Of a DNA stretch of 64,000 bases, positions 53,669 to 62,902 are shown in pieces. A program made the position numbers and the translations under genes. Origin of the DNA: Dyella caseinilytica (lineage in GTDB: Bacteria; Pseudomonadota; Gammaproteobacteria; Xanthomonadales; Rhodanobacteraceae); the NCBI RefSeq assembly GCF_016865235.1, contig NZ_CP064030.1, forward strand, positions 2,852,001 to 2,916,000. Direction: 5' to 3'. How positions within the stretch are numbered: position 1 is the stretch's first letter; each line of letters begins with the position of its first letter. Under the pieces are notes generated by a model. It saw nothing but the letters and a program-made list of their open reading frames with translations. It made no database searches and was not told the DNA's origin.

Positions 53669-54535
53669 ATGTTTGAACTCTCGCCAATCGTCGCCGGCCT
53701 TTGGCGTATCGTGGATTGGAAGCTCGACGTACAGGAACGTGTCCACTGGATCGAACAGGCGCTGGAGTTAGGCATCACCTCGTTCGATCATGCTGACATT
53801 TACGGTGATTACCGCGCCGAAAGCCTGTTTGGCGAGGCACTGAAAACCGCGTCTGCTTTGCGCCAGCGCATGCAGCTGATCACCAAGTGCGGGATTCGCC
53901 TGCGTTCGGCACAGCGCCCCTACCGCATCAACTACTACGACACCAGCGCCAGCTACGTGCGCGCCGAGGTCGAACAGTCGCTGCGTAACTTGCATACCGA
54001 ACAACTCGATCTGGTGCTGATCCATCGCCCCGATTACCTGATGGATGCCGCAGCACTGGCTGACACTTTCGCCACGCTCACGCGCGAAGGCAAGGTCGCT
54101 CACTGGGGTGTTTCCAATCACACCACCAGCCAGTTTGCGCTGCTGCATCAACATTGCCCGCTGCAAACCAACCAGGTGGAGCTTTCTCCCCTGCAGATGG
54201 ACGCACTGGACGACGGCACGCTCGATCAGGCGCAGCAACTTGGATTGCGCCCGATGATCTGGTCACCGCTCGCCGGTGGCCGCCTGTTCTCCGGCGATGA
54301 CGAACAGGCCCATCGTGTCCGCGCCGAGATGTCCACCATCGCCGCACGCTATGGAATCAGCCTCACCACGCTCGCCTTTGCTTGGGTGCTGCGCCACCCT
54401 TCTCGCCCCTATCCCATCACCGGCACCGGCCGTCTCGAAGGCTTACGCGATGCCGTTGCCGCGCGCGACGTGCAACTCGACGCGGAAGATTGGTATGCCC
54501 TCTGGACAGCAAGCAAAGGGCACGGCGTACCCTGA
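53669..54535 (+). CDS. Aldo/keto reductase, YdhF-like
   Basis: The 288-residue protein resembles E. coli YdhF over its whole length: WRIVDWKLD, the catalytic Asp/Tyr in SFDHADIYGDY, the Lys in LITKCGIR and His in LVLIHRPDYLMDA, then WGVSNHTTSQFALL and RPMIWSPLAGGRLF. It reduces an aldehyde or ketone with NADPH; the physiological substrate is unknown. It starts 15 bp after the outer-membrane factor gene and may be read as the last gene of the efflux operon. Its tie to efflux is only position. Confidence 0.92.
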   Translation: MFELSPIVAGLWRIVDWKLDVQERVHWIEQALELGITSFDHADIYGDYRAESLFGEALKTASALRQRMQLITKCGIRLRSAQRPYRINYYDTSASYVRAEVEQSLRNLHTEQLDLVLIHRPDYLMDAAALADTFATLTREGKVAHWGVSNHTTSQFALLHQHCPLQTNQVELSPLQMDALDDGTLDQAQQLGLRPMIWSPLAGGRLFSGDDEQAHRVRAEMSTIAARYGISLTTLAFAWVLRHPSRPYPITGTGRLEGLRDAVAARDVQLDAEDWYALWTASKGHGVP

Positions 54536-54560
54536 TCGTGGCGCACCGCGCGTAGCGAAG

Positions 54561-55367
54561 CTATTGAAGGTCGTATACGGACATCGTCTTCAACGCGTTA
54601 GCAATCGCATCGCGATTGGCATCGTTAGGTTCAATACGACCGTCGTTCGCAAAGTTCAATTTATGATCGGGTAATCGCATCGCCCGCATGAAAACAGCAC
54701 GGTAGCGAAAATTCATCGTAAGGCTGACTAGCTGGCGTATCGTCAATACCTTGCCACCATTGTCCTGCACCGCTGCCTCCAGCATATCGTTCCAGCCTTG
54801 GATGAATCCCGAGGCGGTATTGCGGATCTGGAGCGCAATGGACTCCCGCATGAAATTATCTGCGTTGATCGGTTGCGAGGCCTGTCTGGCCGCTGCCACA
54901 TTCTGAGCAAATTGTGCCTTCAGCACTTGTTCGGCCGCCTCAACATCCGGCGCAGCCTTGGTTCTGTAAGCAAGTTCACCCAGTGCAAAGACCATGTTGT
55001 TACCAAGCACATCGTCAGGCATCACTACATCGTAGTAGCGTGTCTTCGCCTGCTGCTGCACAAACGTCGGTGTGAATGCCCATGTCGTACCGCTGACATA
55101 GCCGCCAAATGGACCTCTTGTCGGTGGCAGCGTTGAACGCTCGCCCACTTTGAATGCTGTCAGCTGTCCAGACGACGCAAGCTCGTTCAACTGCGCGGTC
55201 AACGTTGGTGATGACTTGATGGCCACGTCAAAAAGCTGGTATTGCTCTGGCGGCACACTGGATTGCAGCGTCGAAAGAATGCCTTGCAATGGATTGTTTG
55301 CCGCGACCGTCTCCACAGACGCAAATGCAAATATCACGCTGACAATAGACGTCGCGACTAATTTCAT
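54561..55367 (-). CDS. Secreted protein, unknown family
   Basis: The ATG at 55367 follows GGGAGGGATG and gives 268 residues with a Sec signal (SIVSVIFAFASVETVAA, cut near residue 23). The mature region starts with a helical stretch (GILSTLQSSVPPEQYQLFDVAIKSSPTLTAQLNELA), has a beta segment with PPTRGPFGGYVSG and FQQQAKTRYYD-like sequence, and then long helices. I recognise no family and see no catalytic motif. It is convergent with the YdhF-like gene, 25 bp apart. Confidence 0.75.
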   Translation of the reverse strand: MKLVATSIVSVIFAFASVETVAANNPLQGILSTLQSSVPPEQYQLFDVAIKSSPTLTAQLNELASSGQLTAFKVGERSTLPPTRGPFGGYVSGTTWAFTPTFVQQQAKTRYYDVVMPDDVLGNNMVFALGELAYRTKAAPDVEAAEQVLKAQFAQNVAAARQASQPINADNFMRESIALQIRNTASGFIQGWNDMLEAAVQDNGGKVLTIRQLVSLTMNFRYRAVFMRAMRLPDHKLNFANDGRIEPNDANRDAIANALKTMSVYDLQ

Positions 55368-55474
55368 CGCATCCCTCCCCTGTGCGAATGCATCGCCGAT
55401 TCGATGTTCCAATGCTAATGCATCTCACGGATACAACTGCAAGAGGACAACGCCGCAAATAATTGCGTCAGCGA

Positions 55475-56404
55475 TCAGCCGTTGCTGACGCCATGCGGCA
55501 CATGCCCCGTTGCTACATGCTTGCGCGCAGACTCTACGTTAGCCGGTGAGTCGTCGAAAAAGATATCGGCGCCAAAAGCGTCCAGGAATGGGCCTTTGTC
55601 GCGGCCACCAAGGAACAAGGCCTCATCGATACGCACGCCCCAGCGGCGCAAAGTGAGAATCACGCGTTTATGTGCGGGGGCGGATCGCGCGGTGACCAAC
55701 GCGGTGCGAATCGGCGAGTTTTCTGCGGGAAATGCAGCCTGTAGGCGATGCACGGCCGTGAGGAAACCACGAAATGGTCCAACGGACAGCGGCTCATCTG
55801 CAAGTTCGGTTTCACTGCGGTGAAAAGCTTCCAGGCCCTCTTCGCGCGAAACGCGCTCACCTTCGTCACCAAAGATCACCGCGTCGCCATCGAAGGCGAT
55901 GCGCAATTGCTCGCTGGCTCGCGGCGGCGTAACGGAAGGCAGGATCGTGGCTGCGGCGACGCCGGCTTTCAGTGCGCGACCAACATCTTCGGCATTGGCG
56001 GAAAGAAACAGATCGGCCTTGAACGGTGCGATGTAATCAGAAGTCGGCGCGCCGCTGGTAAATGCGGCACGGCTGATCTCAAGACCGTAATGCTGGATGG
56101 CATTGAAAATGCGCAATCCGGTATCGCCGGAATTGCGCGACAACAGGATCACCTCGACCGGCGGCACGTCACCCGCGAGCTTGTTGAGGCCCAACAGCTT
56201 CTGCACCAGCGGAAAGGCCACCCCGGGCTTCAGGATTTCGTTTTCGTGTTCGATCTGGAAAGCCCTGTACGCGTCCAGACCATCCCGCTCGAACAACGTA
56301 TGACTGTCACCAAGGTCGAACAGCGCCCGCGACGAAATGGCGACAACCAGGCGATTATCGTTGGCGGCGCCGGGATCGTGAGCGGTTTTGGTGGGGTTGG
56401 TCAT
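55475..56404 (-). CDS. 5'-Nucleotidase, cytosolic type I family
   Basis: The ATG at 56404 gives 309 residues; a TTG at 56413 is the alternative. The chain matches the bacterial members of the cytosolic 5'-nucleotidase I family, with LVVAISSRALFDLGDSH near the start, VILLSRNSGDTGLRIFNAIQHYG, LRIAFDGDAVIFGDEGERV (the Asp-rich acceptor loop) and the final DIFFDDSPANVESARKH. It hydrolyses nucleoside 5'-monophosphates such as AMP or IMP. It lies 69 bp from nadK and on the same strand, both in nucleotide metabolism. Confidence 0.9.
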   Translation of the reverse strand: MTNPTKTAHDPGAANDNRLVVAISSRALFDLGDSHTLFERDGLDAYRAFQIEHENEILKPGVAFPLVQKLLGLNKLAGDVPPVEVILLSRNSGDTGLRIFNAIQHYGLEISRAAFTSGAPTSDYIAPFKADLFLSANAEDVGRALKAGVAAATILPSVTPPRASEQLRIAFDGDAVIFGDEGERVSREEGLEAFHRSETELADEPLSVGPFRGFLTAVHRLQAAFPAENSPIRTALVTARSAPAHKRVILTLRRWGVRIDEALFLGGRDKGPFLDAFGADIFFDDSPANVESARKHVATGHVPHGVSNG

Positions 56405-56473
56405 GAGCGTCAATCTACCTCAACGCCGTAGATCGGGGTAAGCACCAGCATCCCCATCTACGAATTGAAGTCA

Positions 56474-57235
56474 TCAATCCGCGGCAAACTGCTCATCCAG
56501 AATGCGCTGTTCCAGATTGTGCTCCGGATCGAACAGCAATCGCACACCCTGCTCCCGCGACTGATGGATTTCCACGGCGCGAACGTTGCGCACTTCCAGG
56601 AAATCGGCGGTCGCGCTGATCGGACGCTTGACTGGATCGAGCACACGCAGGCTGACCAGCGTGCGATGCGGCAGGATCGCGCCACGCCAACGACGCGGAC
56701 GGAAGGGACTGATTGGCGTCAAGGCCAGCACGTTGGCATCGAGCGGCAGAATCGGACCGTGCGCAGAAAGGTTGTAGGCGGTAGAACCGGCTGGCGTGGA
56801 AACCAGGATGCCGTCGCAGACCAGCGTGGCCAACTTCACATCATCGTTGAGCTTCACTTCCAGGTGCGCGGCCTGGTTGGTCTGACGCAGCAGTGACACT
56901 TCATTGAAGGCGAGTGCGGTGCGCGTCTGACCATCCGCATCGGTCGCCTGCATTTCCAACGGGAACAATTCGGCGGTGTGTGCACGCTCGATGCGCTCGG
57001 GCAGCTCATCGATCCTGTGTTTGTTCATCAGGAAGCCGACACGGCCCAGCTTCATGCCGTAAACGGGCACGGCGATAGCACGGTGTGCGTGAAGGGTGCG
57101 TAGCATGAAGCCGTCACCGCCCAGTGCGACGATGACTTCCGCATTGGTGGCGGGCACATCGCCGTAACGTTCCACGAGTTTGCGACGTGCCTGCTGGGCA
57201 ACGTTGGTTTCACTGGCGACGAAGGCGAAGCGCAT
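56474..57235 (-). CDS. nadK: NAD kinase
   Basis: The 253-residue protein phosphorylates NAD+ to NADP+ in the cytoplasm. It contains the catalytic GGDG (39-42, with D41) in IVALGGDGFMLRT, the NE motif in AFNEVSLLRQ, and the T-P-A-G-S-T-A-Y-N loop. GVRLLFDPEHNLEQRIL is the usual C-terminus. It is short compared with E. coli NadK (292), with the N-terminal strand trimmed, as seen in Xanthomonadales. It lies upstream of the 5'-nucleotidase gene on the same strand. Confidence 0.96.
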   Translation of the reverse strand: MRFAFVASETNVAQQARRKLVERYGDVPATNAEVIVALGGDGFMLRTLHAHRAIAVPVYGMKLGRVGFLMNKHRIDELPERIERAHTAELFPLEMQATDADGQTRTALAFNEVSLLRQTNQAAHLEVKLNDDVKLATLVCDGILVSTPAGSTAYNLSAHGPILPLDANVLALTPISPFRPRRWRGAILPHRTLVSLRVLDPVKRPISATADFLEVRNVRAVEIHQSREQGVRLLFDPEHNLEQRILDEQFAAD

Positions 57236-57309
57236 GCGAGATCCATCTGAGTGCTTTCAGGTGATCGAGCTTACGATACAGAAGAAAGCGTGACCATGTC
57301 TCGGCTCAA

Positions 57310-57339
57310 GCTCCCTCCCCTACATACAGGGGAGGGAGC
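57310..57339. repeat. Family A palindrome
   Basis: GCTCCCTCCCC (57310-57320) pairs with GGGGAGGGAGC (57329-57339) around an 8-nt loop, just after the stop of gdhB and before nadK. There is no U run, so it is a member of the dispersed family, though it may also slow read-through. Confidence 0.8.
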
Positions 57340-57366
57340 CATGTTCGGCCAGCATGAAGCTTTCGC

Positions 57367-60300
57367 TTATGCCACCGGCACCTGTGCCAGCTGCGCCAAG
57401 CGACGCACCGCCACCGAAGCGATCGGGTAATCCGCGTTCTGCGTGAGGATTTCCGACAGCATGCTGCGGGTGTACTTCAGCGTCGGATCGTCGCGATCCA
57501 GCCAAGCCTGCACCGGCGACACATCCTTGGTGCCGCCGTTCAGCGCAAGCACCTGCGTGGCGAGGGCGCGATGCTGGTGGTTGAGTTCATCCAGCAGAGA
57601 GCCGCGCGCCTGGGCGTGCCAGTGACCGTCCACCGGCAACGCTTCGATCTGACCGCGCAACCACTCCAGATCAAGCGCCTGGCCCAGTTCGTAGAACACA
57701 TTGGCCACTTTGGCGATCGGCTGACCGGTCTGCTTGGCTACTTCGACCATGTCGAGCATGGAGCGCAGTTCCGGCAGCTTGGCCAGACGCAGGGCCAGTT
57801 CGATCGGGAAGTCCAGACCTTCCCACTTCTCCTGGCTGGTGGCGAAGTCGGCCTTGCCGGCCGGCGTCAACGCATCCGGCACAGTGGCGCTGAGTTCGGC
57901 TACCGCGGACTGGTAACGCTCGACGTTGGCGGCGATGTCCAGCGTGCCAGCCGGACGGTTCAGCAGCCAACGCGTGATGTGACGCAGCAGCGACCAGATC
58001 TGCAAGATCGCATCGATCTGCGTGCTCTCAGCCACTTTGCTGTCCTGCGCTTCGATCTGCGCCCACAGGTCGCGTGCGCCGAGGATTTCTCGTGCAGCGG
58101 TATAGGCCTTGGCGATCGCCGCCGGACCCTGCCCCGTATCTTCCTGCATGCGCATCATGAAGGTGGCGCCCATGCGGTTGATCGTGGAGTTGGTCACCGC
58201 AGTCGCGATAATTTCGCGCTTCAGGCGATGGCGCTGCATGTGCTCGGCATACTTGTCGTGCAGCGGCGCCGGGAAGTAGCGCACCAGCTCCTTGGACAGG
58301 TACGGATCTTCCGGCACATCCGAATCCAGCAGTTGCTGGTACAGGCGAATCTTGTCGTAGGACAGCAGCACCGACAGTTCCGGACGAGTCATGCCTTGGC
58401 CGCGCGTCTTGCGCTCGGTCAGCTCGGTTTCGCTCGGCAGATTTTCAACCTGGCGATCGAGCAGGCCTTCACCTTCCAGTGTGCGGATGAAGTGCGCCAT
58501 CGAACCCAGGCGTTTGGCCGACTGATGTTCCATCAGCGTGATGGCCTGGTTCTGGCGATAGTTGTCCCACAGCACCAGTTCGCCCACTTCGTCGGTCATG
58601 GCGGCGAGCTGCTGATTACGGCCGTCGACGGTGATCTCGTTACGCTGCACGGCATCGTCGAGCAGGATCTTGATGTTCACCTCGTGGTCGGAGGTGTCCA
58701 CACCGGCGGAGTTGTCGATGAAATCGGTATTGAGCAGCACGCCATGCTGCGCGGCTTCGATGCGGCCCTTCTGAGTGAAACCCAGGTTGCCGCCCTCGCC
58801 GATCACCTTGCAGCGCAGCTCCGCGCCGTTGATGCGCAGCGCGTTGTTGGCGCGATCGCCTACATCCGCATGCGTTTCGCTGGAGGCCTTCACATAGGTG
58901 CCGATGCCGCCGTTCCACAGCAGATCCACCGGCGCCTTGAGGATGGCGCTGAGCAGTTCGGTCGGCGACAGGTGCTGCACATCAGCCTTCAGGCTCAGCG
59001 CGGCACGTACTTCGGGCGAAATCGGAATCGACTTCACGCTGCGCGGCCACACGCCGCCACCGGCCGAGATCAGCGACTTGTCGTAGTCCTCCCAGCTCGA
59101 ACGCGGCAGCTTGAACATGCGCTCGCGCTCGGCGAACGACTTGGCCGTATCCGGATTCGGGTCGAGGAAAATATGGCGATGATCGAACGCCGCCACCAGC
59201 AGGATGTGCTTCGACAACAGCATGCCATTGCCGAACACGTCGCCGGACATGTCGCCGATACCGGCGCAAGTGAAGTTCTGGCTTTGCGAATCGCGGCCCA
59301 AGGCGCGGAAGTGGCGCTTCACCGACTCCCATGCACCCTTGGCGGTGATACCCATGCCCTTGTGGTCGTAGCCGTTGGAACCGCCAGATGCGAACGCATC
59401 GCCCAGCCAGAAACCGTGTTCAATCGAGATCGCGTTGGCGATATCGGAGAACGTGGCCGTGCCCTTGTCGGCAGCAACCACCAGGTACGGATCGTCCTGA
59501 TCGTGGCGCACGACATCATGCGGCGGAACGACCTTGCCTTCTACCAAGTTGTCGGTGATATCCAGCAGACCGTTGATGAACAGGCGATAGCATGCAATGC
59601 CCTCGGCCAGCTGCGCGTCGCGGTCGCCGCCTACCGGTGGGTGCTTGACGAAGAAGCCACCCTTCGAACCGACCGGCACGATCACGGTGTTCTTCACCAT
59701 CTGCGCCTTCACCAGGCCCAGCACCTCCGTGCGGAAGTCTTCGCGGCGATCCGACCAACGCAGACCGCCACGCGCTACCGGCCCGAAGCGCAAGTGGATG
59801 CCTTCCACGCGCGGCGAGTACACGAAGATTTCGCGGTACGGCACCGGCTTGGGTGCATCCGGCACTTGCTTGGAGTCGAACTTGAAGCTGATGTAGTGAC
59901 GGTGCGCACCATCCCACTTCTGGAAGAAGCTGGTGCGCAAGGTGGCACGGATGGTGTTCATGAAGCTCAACAGGATGCGCTCGTCGTCGAGGCTGGCCAC
60001 ATCATCCAGCAGCGACTTCAGCGACTCCCACAACACATGTACTTGCTGCTCGCGCGGCTGCGTCAGCACGTTGACGATGCCGTCGACCAGCTCGGGCTTG
60101 GCCTTCTGCGTATCGGCCGGGATCAGCGCATGCATTTCGCGGCGCAGGTCGGCCTTGGCCTGATCCAGTTCGGCGGTGCTGAGCTGCTCGCGGCGCGGAT
60201 CGAACTTGGCGTTGAACAGCTCGACCAAGAGGCCGGCAATCGCCGGATAGCGATTGAGCGTCTCTTCCATGTAGCTCTGCGAGAACGCGATGCCCACTTG

Positions 60301-62289
60301 CTGCAGATATTTGCAGTAGCCGCGTAACACTGCCACCTGACGCCAGTCGGCTTGCGCCGTCAGCACGAGGTTGTTGAACCCGTCGCTTTCGGCCTGACCA
60401 CGCCACAGTGCCTCGAAGCTGCGCTCGAAGCGCTCGCGCAGGTGAGGCAGTTCGAACACCAGCGGCGATTTCACCTTCAGCTCGAAATCGTGGATGGTCA
60501 GCGTGCGGCCTTCACTTTCCAGCGTATACACATGCTCGGCGAGCATGCGCACGCCCATGTTCTCAAGCATCGGCAGCGCATCGGACAGCGAGATCGGCGT
60601 ACCAACATGGATCACCTTGAAGCGCAGACTCTGGTCGCGCGGATCCTCATAAAGATTGAGGTGGATCGAGTCGTCGCTCTTCAGGCTCGCCAGCGCCATC
60701 ACATCGTGCGCAGCCACTTCCGGCGACACGTCTTCGATGTAACCGGCGGGCAGCGTCTTGCCGAAGCGGTTAAGCAGGGCCACACCCTGTGCTTCGCCGG
60801 CGTGACCGATCAGGCTGTCGCGCAGGCCATCGTGCCAATTGCGCACGATATGGGCCAGACGCGTTTCCAGTTCCTGCGCATCGTAAGACGGCTGGTCACC
60901 CGGATGCGGACGCACCGTGACGTGCAGGCGCGCCAGTGCGGATTCGCCCATCAGCACGTTGGAGTCCAGGCTTTCACCGTGGAATACCTCCCGCAGCATG
61001 TTTTCCACACGCTCACGTACCGTGGTGTTGAAGCGATCGCGCGGCACAAACACCAGGCAGGTGAAGAAACGACCGTAACGGTCGCGCCGCACGAACAGGC
61101 GCGCACGGGCGCGCTGCTGCAGTTCGAGAATGCCGGTAGCGGTGGTGAACAGTTCGTCTTCGCTGGCCTGGAACAGTTCTTCCTGCGGCAGAGTTTCCAG
61201 GATGTGACGCAGCGACTTGCCAGAATACGAATCGCGCTTCAGACCCGAACGCGCCAGCACGGCCTCTGCGCGCTGGCGTACCAGCGGCACATCCTGCGGA
61301 CGGGTCATGTAAGCGTTGGAGGTGAACAGACCGAGGAAACGCTGCTCGGAAACCGGTGCGCCGTGGGCGTCGAACTTGAGCACACCGACGTAATCCATGT
61401 TGCCGGCGCGATGCACGTGCGAGCGTGCGTTGGTCTTGGTCAGGATAATCGCATCGTAGGAACCGGACTGCGGCAGATCGTGCGCCGCCAGCGTGCGCAG
61501 CGAACGCGGTGCCACGGAGCGTTCACGACCATGCAGGATGCCAAGGCCCGAATCTTCGATCGGGCGCAGCACCTCGTCGCCCTCGGCTTTGGCCACTTCG
61601 TATTCGCGGTAGCCGAGGAAGGTGAAATTGTCATCCGCCAGCCAGCGCAGAAACTCGCTGGCCTCATTGATGGATGCCGCATCCAGCTGCAGCTTGCGGT
61701 TCGGCAGATCGTCGGCGATGGCCAGCGCCTTGTCGCGCATCGCGCTCCAGTCGTGTACGGCGGCGCGCACGTCTTCCAGCGCTGCCTCGATCTGGGTTTC
61801 GATCTGCGATTTGGCGTCGGCGCCTTCAATATGGTCGACCTCGAAATGCATCACTGACTCGGGGAGACCCTGATCGTCGCCAATGCGCTGCAGTTGGCCG
61901 TTCGCATCACGGCTGACCTTCACCACGGGATGGATCACGGCGTGAATCGGCGAATGCGCGGCGAGCACCATGCTGACCGTGTCGATCAGGAACGGCATGT
62001 CGTCATTGACGATTTCAACCGCGCTGCGTCCTGCATGGCCCACGCCGACGATGCGCACCACCGCCCGGCCGGCCGGACGCTGCTGCATGAAGTCGATCAG
62101 CCCGGCAATCACCGTGGCCCATTCGGCCGGCGTGTGCAGATTGACGTCAGAGCTGACGATACGCGAGAAAAAGGTGCTGATAAAAAATTGCGCCTCATCA
62201 AGGCGCTTGGTCGGAAAACCGCTTTTCTTCAACTCTTCGAGCACAACAGACGCGAGGGGGATGTCGTTGGTCGCACGGATCGCATTCAT
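57367..62289 (-). CDS. gdhB: NAD-specific glutamate dehydrogenase, 180-kDa type
   Basis: The 1640-residue protein has the length and domain order of the large L-GDH180 enzymes: long ACT-like N-terminal regulatory modules, a catalytic core and a C-terminal regulatory region. The core, starting with HLRFGPVARGGLRWSDRRED and VKNTVIVPVGSKGGFFVKHP, is at about residues 820-900. The NAD fold lies near GIGDMSGDVFGNGML. It deaminates glutamate to 2-oxoglutarate with NAD+, feeding amino-acid carbon to the TCA cycle. Large antisense frames over it are shadows. It starts with a 613-bp gap upstream. Confidence 0.96.
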   Translation of the reverse strand: MNAIRATNDIPLASVVLEELKKSGFPTKRLDEAQFFISTFFSRIVSSDVNLHTPAEWATVIAGLIDFMQQRPAGRAVVRIVGVGHAGRSAVEIVNDDMPFLIDTVSMVLAAHSPIHAVIHPVVKVSRDANGQLQRIGDDQGLPESVMHFEVDHIEGADAKSQIETQIEAALEDVRAAVHDWSAMRDKALAIADDLPNRKLQLDAASINEASEFLRWLADDNFTFLGYREYEVAKAEGDEVLRPIEDSGLGILHGRERSVAPRSLRTLAAHDLPQSGSYDAIILTKTNARSHVHRAGNMDYVGVLKFDAHGAPVSEQRFLGLFTSNAYMTRPQDVPLVRQRAEAVLARSGLKRDSYSGKSLRHILETLPQEELFQASEDELFTTATGILELQQRARARLFVRRDRYGRFFTCLVFVPRDRFNTTVRERVENMLREVFHGESLDSNVLMGESALARLHVTVRPHPGDQPSYDAQELETRLAHIVRNWHDGLRDSLIGHAGEAQGVALLNRFGKTLPAGYIEDVSPEVAAHDVMALASLKSDDSIHLNLYEDPRDQSLRFKVIHVGTPISLSDALPMLENMGVRMLAEHVYTLESEGRTLTIHDFELKVKSPLVFELPHLRERFERSFEALWRGQAESDGFNNLVLTAQADWRQVAVLRGYCKYLQQVGIAFSQSYMEETLNRYPAIAGLLVELFNAKFDPRREQLSTAELDQAKADLRREMHALIPADTQKAKPELVDGIVNVLTQPREQQVHVLWESLKSLLDDVASLDDERILLSFMNTIRATLRTSFFQKWDGAHRHYISFKFDSKQVPDAPKPVPYREIFVYSPRVEGIHLRFGPVARGGLRWSDRREDFRTEVLGLVKAQMVKNTVIVPVGSKGGFFVKHPPVGGDRDAQLAEGIACYRLFINGLLDITDNLVEGKVVPPHDVVRHDQDDPYLVVAADKGTATFSDIANAISIEHGFWLGDAFASGGSNGYDHKGMGITAKGAWESVKRHFRALGRDSQSQNFTCAGIGDMSGDVFGNGMLLSKHILLVAAFDHRHIFLDPNPDTAKSFAERERMFKLPRSSWEDYDKSLISAGGGVWPRSVKSIPISPEVRAALSLKADVQHLSPTELLSAILKAPVDLLWNGGIGTYVKASSETHADVGDRANNALRINGAELRCKVIGEGGNLGFTQKGRIEAAQHGVLLNTDFIDNSAGVDTSDHEVNIKILLDDAVQRNEITVDGRNQQLAAMTDEVGELVLWDNYRQNQAITLMEHQSAKRLGSMAHFIRTLEGEGLLDRQVENLPSETELTERKTRGQGMTRPELSVLLSYDKIRLYQQLLDSDVPEDPYLSKELVRYFPAPLHDKYAEHMQRHRLKREIIATAVTNSTINRMGATFMMRMQEDTGQGPAAIAKAYTAAREILGARDLWAQIEAQDSKVAESTQIDAILQIWSLLRHITRWLLNRPAGTLDIAANVERYQSAVAELSATVPDALTPAGKADFATSQEKWEGLDFPIELALRLAKLPELRSMLDMVEVAKQTGQPIAKVANVFYELGQALDLEWLRGQIEALPVDGHWHAQARGSLLDELNHQHRALATQVLALNGGTKDVSPVQAWLDRDDPTLKYTRSMLSEILTQNADYPIASVAVRRLAQLAQVPVA

Positions 62290-62902
62290 GGCTTCTACTT
62301 ACTTAAGAAGTGGAGATGGGTAAGACGTGAAAACGCTTGGGAATGGAGCGGAAAGCTTGAAAAGGATACGCCTCGCTTTGCATTGAATCCATCGGCAGCG
62401 CAACAACGCACGCTTTATCCGTGGGCATGAATCAGCGCGCAGTCATACAAGCGTCCTGCGCGCTCGCGCTGATTGTCACCACACCCCGGCTCGCTAGCAC
62501 AAAGGGACCGGCCACCATCATCCGGACAACCGCAGCCCATGCCGAATCCGTGCGCATGCGAACGGCCCTATCACGCCACAAGACACACCTTGGGTGTATA
62601 AACGCTGCACCACACCCACTTTCCCAACGTCTTGAGTCGAACACATGACAAGTGGTTCGCCACGGAGGGCGCAAGGGGCCCGGTGTCTTAAGTCACTACT
62701 TGAAGGGGCTGGTTTTACACCGCGGATAAATTGTAAACTGGCCGGTATAGTGTTTCTGACGCCCTGTCGTTGGGGGACGAACGACACAGGACAAACTGGC
62801 AGTTATCCGATAAACGTAAGATTTTCCGGCATGTTGAGCCGGGCATACGAATGGCCGTTGCCCATCCCCCTACCCCGATTACGCTTTAGTCATGGAGTTC
62901 TC
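62290..62902. other. 613-bp divergent intergenic region
   Basis: It separates gdhB (leftward) and the AcrA-like adaptor (rightward) and should hold both promoters. Short open frames on both strands overlap one another and have no ribosome binding site, so I list no gene. A small CCGGC-GCCGG hairpin (62826-62842) is in the adaptor leader. A TATAGT word at 62746-62751 has no good -35 partner. No divergent TetR-type repressor gene, as often found beside acrAB, is present. Confidence 0.5.

Noticed and set aside
11943..57339. CRISPR-like reading of the dispersed palindromes
   Set aside because: Copies are single or paired, far apart, and not separated by unique spacers of constant length; no cas gene is seen.
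57571..60327. Long plus-strand open frame (918 codons) antisense to gdhB
   Set aside because: It lies entirely within the well-supported glutamate dehydrogenase, its product is a Gln/His/Arg-rich sequence with no domain, and such frames are common opposite high-GC genes.
62421..62787. Three short overlapping frames in the gdhB-adaptor gap
   Set aside because: They overlap on opposite strands and lack ribosome binding sites, and none has a recognisable product.
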